This document shows positions 5,630-12,186 of a stretch of DNA of 13,045 bases, in pieces (position 1 is the first letter of the stretch; each line of letters opens with the position of its first letter). This stretch comes from DASRHG01 sp035650655 (GTDB taxonomy: Bacteria > Desulfobacterota > Binatia > DP-6): positions 1 to 13,045 of the forward strand of contig DASRHG010000057.1 in the NCBI GenBank assembly GCA_035650655.1. Reading direction: 5' to 3'. Both the position numbers and the translations under genes were made by a program. Below the pieces are notes generated by a model. The model was not told the DNA's origin, ran no database searches, and was given only the letters and a program-made list of their open reading frames with translations.

Positions 5630-7099
5630 GTGACGCTGCGGGGACGGGTCGCGACGGGTGTCGCGTGGGCCGGAGGCGCGCGCTGGCTCGGGCTCGCGTC
5701 GGGGCTCGTGACGACGACGATCCTCGCGCGCCTCCTCGTCCCGGCCGACTACGCGGTGATGGTGGCGGCAGGCGCGGTGGCGGGCTTCGTCGGCCTCGTG
5801 CAGGAGTCCGGCCTCGCAGCCGCCGTCATCCACCACGCGGGCGACGACGACACCGCAGCGACCACGGCGTTCCTCATGCACCTCGTCGGGGCGACGCTCG
5901 GCTTCGCGCTCTGCGTCGCGGCGACGCCGTGGCTCGCGGCGTTCTTCCAGATCGAGCAGCGATGGGCGCTCGCGGCCGCGTTCGCGCCCGTCTGGCTCGC
6001 CGCCTGGACGGGGGTGCCGACGGCGCGCCTCGACAAGGCGCTCGCGTTCCGGCGCAGCGCCTGCGTGCAGGTCGCGCCCGCGCTCGTGTACCCGTGCGTC
6101 AGCGTGCCGCTCGCCGCGCTCGGCGCGGGGCCGTGGGCGCTCGTCCTCGGGCAGATCGCGGCGAGCGCCGCCGCCGCGGCCACGGCGTGGAGCCTCGTCG
6201 CGTGGCGGCCGCGCCGGCGACACCTCGACTGGGCGACGGGCCGTGCGCTCGCCGCGTACGGACGGCCGATCCTCGGCTCGAACCTGCTCGGACGGCTGAA
6301 CGACCAGATCGACAACTGGGTGACGGGTCGGCTCTTCGGCCCCGCGGCGCTCGGCCTCTACGCGATGGCGTTCCGCCTCGCGACGCTGCCGCGGACGGGC
6401 ATCACGTTCGCCGTGAGCGGCGTCCTCTTCCCGGCCCTCGCGCACATCCGCGACGACCGCCCCCGCCTCCGGCGCGCGTTCCTCCGCTCGCTCCACTGGA
6501 TCGCGGTGCTGAGTGTCCCGGCCTCGGTCGGGCTCGCGGTCCTGGCGCCGGCGCTCGTCGCGGCGTTGCTCGGCCCGCGCTGGACCGGCACCGTCCCGCC
6601 GGCCCGCGTGCTCGCGGGCTTCGGGCTCCTCGCGTCGCTGTCCGCGACGACGGGCGACCTCTTCAAGGCCGTCGGGCGCTCGGCGCTCATCTGGCGGATC
6701 GGCCTCGTGCACAGCGCGACGCTCTGGGTCGGGCTCGCCGTCCTCGGCCGCTACGGCCTCTCCGGCGTCGCGCTCGCCGTCATGCTGGCGACCGTGGCCT
6801 CGTGCTCGACGGCGTTCGTCGCCGCCTGCATGGTGCTCGAGCTGCGGGCGCGGGACGTCGTCGCCGCGCTCGGCGGGCCGGTCGTCGCGAGCGGAGTCAT
6901 GGCGGCCGTGCTGCTCGCCGTGCCGCCGCTCGGCGTCCCGACGGCGCCCGCGTTCGTCGCGGCGACCGGCGTCGGCATCGTCGTGTACGCGGCCGTGCTC
7001 GCCGTCCTCGCGCCCGGCGACGTGCGGGAGGTGCTCTCGCTGCTCGCGACCGTCCGCCGACCGCGCTTCGTGCGCGCGCCCTCGGCGCCCACGACGTGA
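5630..7099 (+). CDS. Polysaccharide flippase of the MOP superfamily (Wzx/RfbX-like)
   Basis: This 489-residue protein is almost entirely hydrophobic helices, with about 12-14 membrane segments as in Wzx/MATE-type flippases. Such proteins move undecaprenyl-linked or other lipid-linked sugar repeat units across the inner membrane for capsule, O-antigen or exopolysaccharide assembly. Family features include the N-terminal amphipathic start followed by ARLLVPADYAVM (about 35-46), common in lipopolysaccharide biosynthesis flippases as ARLLxPxDFG. The central GSNLLGRLNDQIDNWVTGRL segment and LYAMAFRLATLP further on also fit. The GTG at 5630 is preferred over a TTG at 5594: homologous starts read like VTLRGRVATGVAWAG, and AAGGCAGGG lies about nine bases upstream. 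It is 59 bases after the ligase and may share its transcript. No glycosyltransferase or polymerase gene is next to it here. Confidence 0.85.
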   Translation: MTLRGRVATGVAWAGGARWLGLASGLVTTTILARLLVPADYAVMVAAGAVAGFVGLVQESGLAAAVIHHAGDDDTAATTAFLMHLVGATLGFALCVAATPWLAAFFQIEQRWALAAAFAPVWLAAWTGVPTARLDKALAFRRSACVQVAPALVYPCVSVPLAALGAGPWALVLGQIAASAAAAATAWSLVAWRPRRRHLDWATGRALAAYGRPILGSNLLGRLNDQIDNWVTGRLFGPAALGLYAMAFRLATLPRTGITFAVSGVLFPALAHIRDDRPRLRRAFLRSLHWIAVLSVPASVGLAVLAPALVAALLGPRWTGTVPPARVLAGFGLLASLSATTGDLFKAVGRSALIWRIGLVHSATLWVGLAVLGRYGLSGVALAVMLATVASCSTAFVAACMVLELRARDVVAALGGPVVASGVMAAVLLAVPPLGVPTAPAFVAATGVGIVVYAAVLAVLAPGDVREVLSLLATVRRPRFVRAPSAPTT

Positions 7100-7120
7100 G
7101 CGACGTCCCGGGGCACGGCG

Positions 7121-9043
7121 CTACTTCGCGAAGCTCTGCGTCCGGATCGTGAGCCGCCGGAGTCGCGCGCGAAGCTTGTTCGTCCCGCGCAGCAACGTGC
7201 GGCCCTGGCGCTGGAGCGTCACCGCGTAGCGCCGGGAGACGAGGTGCCGCCGCCGTGCCTGGGCGACGCTCGCGACGAACCCGCGCAGCTCCACGGGCGT
7301 GGGGCGGAGAAGGCCGAGCGCGAGTCGGGCGCGGATCACGGGATCGCGCGTCGCGTCGGGCGACGCCGCGGCGGCGAGCCGGCCCCCCAGCGTGACCGTC
7401 GTCGCGTCGAGGTCGCTCCGCACGCGCGCGAGGAGGTCCATGAGATGCGGCGCCGGGCTCTTCCCGCCGCCGGCGACGACGTCGCACGCGGCCGACAAGG
7501 AGGCGCAGTCCGCCTTGACGGCCGCCACGAGCCCGTCCTCGACCTCCGCCGCCCGCGCGCGCAGGTCGAGCGCCATGTGGAACGGATCGAGGAGCGCCGC
7601 GCAGGAAGCACCGCTGCCGTCCGGCTCGTGCGCGCAGGTCCCCGTGCGGCACACGTCGGCCGTGCACGGGTCCGTGTCCTCGGTGCAGTACCCGGCCTCG
7701 TTCACGGCGCGGACGACGCATCCGTCGGGATCGGCCGCCGGGTCCGCCGGCGCGCACGCCGGCGCCGTGCAGTCGCCGGGTAAGCCGCAGCGCGCGTCGA
7801 ACGGGACGTGAACGCAGGCGTGATCCGTGCAGCGGTCGTCGGTGCACGACGCGGCGTCGGCACATTCGGCGTCGGCGAGGCAGCAGCCCTCGATGCTCGA
7901 GCCGGTGCAGACGCCCGCCTGGCACGTGTCGCTCGCGGTGCAGACGTTCCCGTCGTCGCACGTCGCGCCCGTAGCCTTCTCGGGGTTGGAGCAGAGGCCC
8001 GTCTTCGAATCGCACGTGCCGACGTCGTGACACTGGTCGAGGGCCGTGCACACCTTGGCGATCCCGCGCGTGCACGTGCCCGCCTGGCAGGTGTCGGGCT
8101 GCGTGCAGGCGTCGCCGTCGTCGCAGGTGGTGCCGTTCGGCTTCGCGGGATTGGAGCAGGTGCCGTCGGCCGGGTCGCAGGTGCCGGGGTCGTGGCACTG
8201 ATCCGGCGTCGGGCAGACGACCGGGTTCGTCCCGGTGCAGACGCCGGCCTGACAGACGTCGGTCTGCGTGCAGGCGTCGTTGTCGTTGCACGTGGTCCCG
8301 TTGGCCTTCGCCGGATTGGAGCAGATGCCGGTCGCCGGGTCGCAGGTGCCGGCGGCGTGGCACTGGTCGGGCGTCGGGCAGACGACGGGGTTCGTCCCCG
8401 TGCAGACGCCGGCCTGACAGACGTCGGTCTGCGTGCAGGCGTCGTTGTCGCTGCACGTGGTCCCGTTGGCCTTCGGCGGATTGGAGCAGGTGCCGGTCGC
8501 CGGGTCGCAGGTGCCGGGGTCGTGGCACTGATCCGACGCGGTGCAGGTCTTCGGCGGCCCGGGGATGCACGAGCCGTTCTGGCAGGTGTCGCTGAGGGTG
8601 CAGGCGTCGTTGTCGCTGCACGCGGTGCCGTCGGGCTTGGGCGTGGGCGCGGAGCACTCGCCGGTCGTCGGGTCGCACGTACCTGCGTCGTGGCAGTCGT
8701 CGGGTGCCGTGCAGACGACCGGGGTGCCGGTGCAGGTGCCGCTCTGACACGTGTCGTTGGTGGTGCAGGGGTCGTTGTCGTCGCACGGTGTGTCGTCGGG
8801 CAGGGCGGGAGCCGAGCATTGCCCGGTCATGGGGTCGCAGGTTCCCGGAGCGTGGCACTGATCGAGCGCGGTGCAGACGACCGGGGTGCCGATGCAGGCG
8901 CCGCCCTGGCACGTGTCGCCGGTCGTGCACGATTCGCCGTCGTCGCACGAGGCACCGTCGTTCGTGCCATCGCAGACTTCTGCGCGAGCTAGCCCGCCTG
9001 CCAACAACACAACGAACAACAACGCGACCAGCGTGCGGACCAT
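7121..9043 (-). CDS. Secreted protein with tandem eight-cysteine modules
   Basis: ATG at 9043-9041 gives 640 residues beginning with a clear signal peptide (MVRTLVALLFVVLLAGGLARA, cleavage near 21). Residues 31-359 are six modules of 54-55 residues. The pattern is CDDxDxCTxxDTCQxGxC, then VCxxxDxCHxxGTCDPxTGxCSxP, with eight cysteines each. A degenerate seventh module and a further cysteine-rich segment (about 360-490) follow. The last 150 residues have few cysteines, are helical and end very basic. Modules 4 and 5 differ at few bases. Such repeats are common in exported proteins of myxobacteria-like genomes and their role is unknown. High cysteine content implies disulfide-stabilised rods outside the cytoplasm. 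An upstream TTG at 9067 is less likely because it puts eight residues before the signal peptide. The gene is convergent with the flippase, 21 bases apart. Confidence 0.85.
   Translation of the reverse strand: MVRTLVALLFVVLLAGGLARAEVCDGTNDGASCDDGESCTTGDTCQGGACIGTPVVCTALDQCHAPGTCDPMTGQCSAPALPDDTPCDDNDPCTTNDTCQSGTCTGTPVVCTAPDDCHDAGTCDPTTGECSAPTPKPDGTACSDNDACTLSDTCQNGSCIPGPPKTCTASDQCHDPGTCDPATGTCSNPPKANGTTCSDNDACTQTDVCQAGVCTGTNPVVCPTPDQCHAAGTCDPATGICSNPAKANGTTCNDNDACTQTDVCQAGVCTGTNPVVCPTPDQCHDPGTCDPADGTCSNPAKPNGTTCDDGDACTQPDTCQAGTCTRGIAKVCTALDQCHDVGTCDSKTGLCSNPEKATGATCDDGNVCTASDTCQAGVCTGSSIEGCCLADAECADAASCTDDRCTDHACVHVPFDARCGLPGDCTAPACAPADPAADPDGCVVRAVNEAGYCTEDTDPCTADVCRTGTCAHEPDGSGASCAALLDPFHMALDLRARAAEVEDGLVAAVKADCASLSAACDVVAGGGKSPAPHLMDLLARVRSDLDATTVTLGGRLAAAASPDATRDPVIRARLALGLLRPTPVELRGFVASVAQARRRHLVSRRYAVTLQRQGRTLLRGTNKLRARLRRLTIRTQSFAK
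7967..8953 (-). repeat. Six tandem 162-165-bp coding repeats
   Basis: Six direct copies encode 54 and then 55 residues each. The period of exactly 165 bases can be seen where CGTGGTCCCGTTGGCCTTCG recurs at 8291 and 8456. The pair of copies over about 8137-8466 is nearly identical, while the outer copies have diverged. Together with the constant reading frame, this suggests growth by unequal recombination with selection for the protein. They are not CRISPR repeats: there are no unique spacers and the unit is coding. Confidence 0.85.
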
Positions 9044-9054
9044 CGGCGGGCGCG

Positions 9055-9085
9055 AGGGATACCACAAGCGGCGGCTCGCCGTGAA
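9055..9085 (-). promoter_or_regulatory. Weak candidate promoter for the cysteine-module gene
   Basis: On the minus strand TGGTATCCC reads as an extended -10 (TGn plus TATCCC). A TTCACG lies about 18 bases further upstream as a poor -35. It sits some 15 bases before the ATG at 9043, which has no Shine-Dalgarno sequence. Support is limited to this resemblance. Confidence 0.22.
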
Positions 9086-9139
9086 TGGAAAACGCGCCGG
9101 CCGCGCTCACGGCAGACGGCATGCGGTCGGCAGCGTTCG

Positions 9140-9168
9140 TTGCCAGGTCACGGTTGCGCAGGTACCTT
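9140..9168 (+). promoter_or_regulatory. Promoter giving a leaderless message for the PKD/NTF2 protein
   Basis: TTGCCA (9140-9145) and TACCTT (9163-9168) are separated by exactly 17 bases. Transcription would begin about seven bases after the -10, at 9175-9176, which is the GTG start itself. There is no Shine-Dalgarno sequence before that GTG. Both facts point to a leaderless transcript and support this start over the TTG at 9140. Confidence 0.5.
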
Positions 9169-9175
9169 GGCGCCG

Positions 9176-10669
9176 GTGGCTCGCCGTCGTTGGGTGGTGC
9201 CGGTGTTGATCGGGCTCGCCGTCGCGGGCGCCCTCGCGTTCCGCGCACTCCGTCCACGAGTGCTTCCCGACACGGCGCTCATGGCCACGCCGGCCAACGG
9301 AAGCCTCTCCGTGCGCGTCGGGGAGAGCCTCGAGTTCTCGGCCGCCGCCCCCGGGACCGTGCGGTTCGTCTGGACGCTGTGGGACGCGACCGTCGCCGAG
9401 GGGCCGACGTGGACGTACGTGCCGGGACCCGAGGACGCCGGCTGGCAGCAGGTGCGGGTCGTCGCGACGACGGCCGCCGGCCGGCGCCTCGAGCGACGGT
9501 GGGACATCGGAGTGGTGCCCGCCGTCTTCCCGGAGATCGTCGAGCTCGATCCGCCCCCGGGGACAGTCGCCGAGGCGCGCGGCGAGCCGGCGAAGTTCCG
9601 GTGCAACGCGCGCGTGCCGGCCGCCCGCGAGTCGGATCGCCTCCGCTTCGAGTGGCGGCTCGACGATCGCGTCGTGCAGCAGGAGGAACGCTCGGCCGCC
9701 GCGGGGACCTCGGAGCTCGTGATCGCCGCCGTCGAGGCCGGTACGCATCGGGTGTCGCTGCGCGTGAGCGAGGACGAACGCGCCGTCTCTCCGGCCGAGT
9801 GGACGCTCGAAGTCGTCGCGCCGCCGTCGACGACCGTGCCTCCCGCGACGACGCCGCCGACGACGCTGCCTCCGGCGACGACGCCGCCGACCGCGCCGCC
9901 GACGACGGCGCCGGTTTCCGTGGCCCCGACGACGCCGCGCACGACGCTGCCGCCCACGACGCTCGCGGCGCCTTCGGTCGCGGAGCGACCTCCCGCGCGG
10001 CTGGTACCCTCGCCGCCCACGCGGGGCGCGGAGACGTCGGTGGGCGAGCCGATCGTCCTCCGGGTCCGGCTCGAGCCCGAGACGCCCGCCGTCGGGTACG
10101 ACTGGACCGTGGACGGCCGCGGGGCGCAGCGAGGGGCGTCGGCGCGGTTCGAATACCGGCCGACGTCGCCGGGAAGGCATCGCGTCGCCGTGGCGGCGTT
10201 CGCCGACGGCCGGGCCCTGGCGCGCGAGGAATGGATCGTGACCGTCGCGGTGCCGGAGCCGCCGCCCGTCTCCGCGACTCCCCCGCCGCCCGTCGCCGCG
10301 CCCGCGCCGCCGCCCGGGTCGCCCGCAACGACCGCGCTGCGCGACGATGAGGTTCGGCGCTGGCTCGACGACTACGCACGAGCCTGGTCGCGCAAGGACA
10401 TGGACGCGCTGCGGCGCATGGGGCAGGTCCGGAGCCCCGAGGAGGCGGAGAAGCTCGAACGGTACTTCCGTTCGGTGAATGATCTCCACGTCGACGTGCG
10501 AGTTCGCGCGCTCCACATCGACGGCTCGAGAGCGCTCGTCGAGTTCGAGCGCGTGGACACGGTGACCGATCCCGCGGGACGGCGCCAGGAGCTCCGGCTG
10601 CCGCCGCTCATGAAAGAGATCGAGCGCACGCCGGAGGGTCTGCGCTTCTCCGATCGTGGGGCCGGCTGA
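9176..10669 (+). CDS. Membrane-anchored protein with Ig/PKD-like domains and an NTF2-like C-terminus
   Basis: GTG at 9176 gives 497 residues. An N-terminal basic patch and one membrane segment (VVPVLIGLAVAGALAF, about 7-22) without a cleavage site indicate an inner-membrane anchor with the rest in the periplasm. Three beta-sandwich domains resembling PKD/Ig folds follow (about 35-115, 120-215, 284-360). Each has the W-x-hydrophobic-D core (FVWTLWD, FEWRLDD, YDWTVDG). A Thr/Pro-rich linker (216-267) separates the second and third, and a Pro/Ala linker (361-386) precedes the end. The C-terminal 110 residues (DDEVRRWLDDYARAWSRKDM onward, 390-491) look like an NTF2/SnoaL-type domain. This combination suggests a cell-envelope binding or scaffolding protein; no catalytic motif is recognised. 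It diverges from the cysteine-module gene across 132 bases, and the two may be co-regulated. Confidence 0.75.
   Translation: MARRRWVVPVLIGLAVAGALAFRALRPRVLPDTALMATPANGSLSVRVGESLEFSAAAPGTVRFVWTLWDATVAEGPTWTYVPGPEDAGWQQVRVVATTAAGRRLERRWDIGVVPAVFPEIVELDPPPGTVAEARGEPAKFRCNARVPAARESDRLRFEWRLDDRVVQQEERSAAAGTSELVIAAVEAGTHRVSLRVSEDERAVSPAEWTLEVVAPPSTTVPPATTPPTTLPPATTPPTAPPTTAPVSVAPTTPRTTLPPTTLAAPSVAERPPARLVPSPPTRGAETSVGEPIVLRVRLEPETPAVGYDWTVDGRGAQRGASARFEYRPTSPGRHRVAVAAFADGRALAREEWIVTVAVPEPPPVSATPPPPVAAPAPPPGSPATTALRDDEVRRWLDDYARAWSRKDMDALRRMGQVRSPEEAEKLERYFRSVNDLHVDVRVRALHIDGSRALVEFERVDTVTDPAGRRQELRLPPLMKEIERTPEGLRFSDRGAG
9837..9896 (+). repeat. Two 30-bp tandem repeats in the Thr/Pro linker
   Basis: The 30-base unit beginning TGCCTCC is present at 9837-9866 and again at 9867-9896 with a few changes. 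It encodes PPATTPPTTL-like decapeptides. The wider 9820-9970 stretch is low-complexity ACG/CCG codons for Thr and Pro. Such units can change copy number and so the linker length. Confidence 0.6.
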
Positions 10670-10677
10670 TCGCCGGC
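10661..10677 (+). terminator. Short hairpin at the end of the PKD/NTF2 gene
   Basis: GCCGGC (10661-10666) and GCCGGC (10672-10677) pair around a five-base loop that contains the TGA stop. Only TTG follows, with no real T-run, so termination here is possible but weak. It overlaps the -35 region of the next promoter by none of its bases. Confidence 0.3.
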
Positions 10678-10706
10678 TTGTCACACCCCCGGCCCATTGT
10701 TATTGG
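10678..10706 (+). promoter_or_regulatory. Promoter of the tRNA-Leu/tig unit
   Basis: TTGTCA (10678-10683) and TATTGG (10701-10706) are spaced by 17 bases. The -35 matches consensus at five of six positions. Transcription would start near 10713, some 20 bases before the tRNA 5' end, a usual tRNA leader length. It is the only AT-richer patch in the neighbourhood. Confidence 0.55.
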
Positions 10707-10732
10707 TGACGACTCTTCGAGAGCGGAGCGAC

Positions 10733-10812
10733 GCGAGAGTGGCGGAACTGGGAGACGCACGAGACTTAGGATCTCGCGGGCAACCGTGGGGGTTCGAGTC
10801 CCCCCTCTCGCA
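10733..10812 (+). tRNA. tRNA-Leu(TAG)
   Basis: The acceptor strands GCGAGAG (10733-10739) and CTCTCGC (10805-10811) pair fully, with discriminator A10812. The anticodon stem CGAGA/TCTCG (10760-10764 and 10772-10776) encloses loop CTTAGGA with anticodon TAG at 10767-10769, reading CUA and related Leu codons. The T-arm is GGGGG-TTCGAGT-CCCCC (10788-10804). The enlarged variable region between 10776 and 10788 is the class II feature expected for Leu. CCA is not encoded. Thirty bases separate it from tig with no terminator between, so the tRNA is probably processed from a shared transcript. A tRNA-Leu just upstream of tig is a recurring arrangement in delta-proteobacterial genomes. Confidence 0.95.
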
Positions 10813-10842
10813 CTCGAGGGGCGACGCGGCGTACCGGGGACG

Positions 10843-12147
10843 ATGACCGAGGCGCGGGTCACGCTCGAAGACCTCACGCCCGTTCGCAAGCGTCTGCAGG
10901 TCGAGATTCCGGCGGCGGCGGTGCAGAAGGAGCTGGACCGCGCCTTCCAGGTCGTCGGGAGCCAGGCGCGGCTGCGGGGTTTTCGTCCGGGCAAGGCGCC
11001 GCGCCGGGTGGTCGAGCGCGTCTTCGGCGAGCAGGTGCGCCGGGAAGTTCTCGGGCGCCTGGTCGAGGAATCGTTCCAGGACGCGATCGAGGAGCATCGG
11101 CTCGCGGTCGTCGGCACGCCCGAGATCGACGCCGATCCGCTGGCCCCCGGCGAAGGGATCCGCTACCGGGCCGACGTCGACGTCCGTCCGGCGATCGTGC
11201 TCGGCGACCTCGGGGGTCTCGAGGCGAAGCGGCCCGCGGTCGCGGTCGCCGACGAGGACGTCGATGCGGTCGTCGGCCGTCTTCGCGAATCGGTTGCGCA
11301 GCTTCGCCCGGTGGAGGATCGACACGTCGTCGAGGCGGGTGACGTGGTCTCGGTCGACCTCACGAGCCGGGTCGAGGGGGCCGATCCCGTGCATCGGGAT
11401 GCGGTCCTCCTCGAAGCCGGCGCGGGGACGTTCGCGCTCGCGCTCGAGCGGCAGCTCGTCGGCCAGCACCGGGGCGCCCGGCTCACCCTACAGGTGCCGT
11501 ATCCCGCTGACTACGCGAACCCGAATCTCGCCGGGAAGACGGCCGAGTTCGACGTCGAGGTGAAGGACATCCGCTCCAAGGAACTGCCGCCGCTCGACGA
11601 CGATTTCGCCCGCGACCACGGCCGGTGCGAATCGCTGGCCGAGCTTCGCGTACGGATCCGTGCCGACCTCGAGCAGGAGGCGAACGAACGCGCAGAGGGA
11701 GCGGTGCGCGAGCAGATCCTCGAGCAGCTCATCGCCCGACATCCCTTCGAGGTGCCGCCGTCGCTCGTCGCACGCCGAGCCGACGCGCTGATCGCGAGCC
11801 TCGACCTTCGACTCCCGAAGGGCACCGAGGGCGAGCAGGCGTTGAACCAGCTCCGTGCGCAGGTGAGCCTGCGTGCGGAGCGGCAGGTGCGCGCAGAGCT
11901 CCTCCTCGACGCGATCGCGGCGCGCGAGGGCATCGCCGTGACTGACGCGGAGGTCTCGGCGGAGATCGACGCGATCGCGGCGCGCGAGCACCAGATCGTA
12001 GAGCGCGTGCGCGCGCTCTACGATCGTCCGGAAGCGCGCGCGGCGCTCGAGGCGCGGATGGTACGCGATCGCGCGCTCGCGCGGCTGCTCGCCACCGCAA
12101 GAATCATGCCGCAGTCCCCCTCAGAAAGCGTTGCCCATGAAAAGTAA
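10843..12147 (+). CDS. tig: Trigger factor, ribosome-associated chaperone and peptidyl-prolyl isomerase
   Basis: ATG 10843 gives 434 residues, the normal length of trigger factor (about 430-450). It binds the ribosome at the tunnel exit and shields nascent chains. The N-terminal domain (1-120) carries the ribosome-binding signature GFRPGKAP (46-53). The FKBP-type PPIase domain spans about 165-245 (GDVVSVDLTSRVEG at its start, then VPYPADYANPNLAGK and FDVEVKDI). Residues 246-434 form the helical chaperone arms. The frame stays open back through the tRNA-Leu, but that part is tRNA sequence and not protein. There is only a poor GGGGA before the ATG. An exact 23-base direct repeat lies in the C-terminal arm (11906-11928 and 11966-11988). 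It heads the tig-clpP-clpX cluster, and its 3' end contains the clpP promoter. Confidence 0.95.
   Translation: MTEARVTLEDLTPVRKRLQVEIPAAAVQKELDRAFQVVGSQARLRGFRPGKAPRRVVERVFGEQVRREVLGRLVEESFQDAIEEHRLAVVGTPEIDADPLAPGEGIRYRADVDVRPAIVLGDLGGLEAKRPAVAVADEDVDAVVGRLRESVAQLRPVEDRHVVEAGDVVSVDLTSRVEGADPVHRDAVLLEAGAGTFALALERQLVGQHRGARLTLQVPYPADYANPNLAGKTAEFDVEVKDIRSKELPPLDDDFARDHGRCESLAELRVRIRADLEQEANERAEGAVREQILEQLIARHPFEVPPSLVARRADALIASLDLRLPKGTEGEQALNQLRAQVSLRAERQVRAELLLDAIAAREGIAVTDAEVSAEIDAIAAREHQIVERVRALYDRPEARAALEARMVRDRALARLLATARIMPQSPSESVAHEK
11906..11988 (+). repeat. 23-bp direct repeat inside tig, 60 bases apart
   Basis: The same 23 bases, starting TCGACGCGATCGCGGCGCG, occur at 11906-11928 and 11966-11988. 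They encode LDAIAARE and IDAIAARE in the C-terminal chaperone domain. The intervening bases are unrelated, so it is either a conserved helix motif coded identically or a small duplication. Both copies contain the palindrome GCGATCGC. Confidence 0.7.
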
Positions 12148-12159
12148 ACCCGGTACAAT
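12131..12159 (+). promoter_or_regulatory. Internal promoter for clpP-clpX at the end of tig
   Basis: TTGCCC (12131-12136) and TACAAT (12154-12159) are separated by exactly 17 bases. The -10 matches consensus at five of six positions, unusual in such GC-rich DNA. The -35 lies in the last codons of tig and the -10 in the 39-base gap before clpP. The predicted start near 12166 leaves a leader of about 20 bases with no Shine-Dalgarno sequence. It would let clpPX be expressed apart from tig. It looks like a housekeeping sigma-70 site; no heat-shock operator such as CIRCE is seen. Confidence 0.65.
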
Positions 12160-12186
12160 TCGACACGAGTTCGACGGCCGGTCCCC

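Noticed and set aside
7100..7120. Bidirectional terminator between the convergent flippase and cysteine-module genes
   Set aside because: The 21-base gap has no stem-loop with a T-run on either strand.
7967..8953. CRISPR array
   Set aside because: Repeats are about 165 bp, contiguous and coding, with no spacers and no cas genes in the window.
7808..8992. A 394-codon plus-strand open frame with regular Gly/Ala/Val repeats
   Set aside because: It is the complement of the tandem cysteine modules; the periodicity comes from the 165-bp coding repeats. The minus frame has a signal peptide and the ordered cysteines.
10678..10842. N-terminal extension of trigger factor through the tRNA-Leu
   Set aside because: The frame is open, but the bases fold as a complete tRNA-Leu and include its promoter. 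Trigger factor homology begins at the ATG at 10843.
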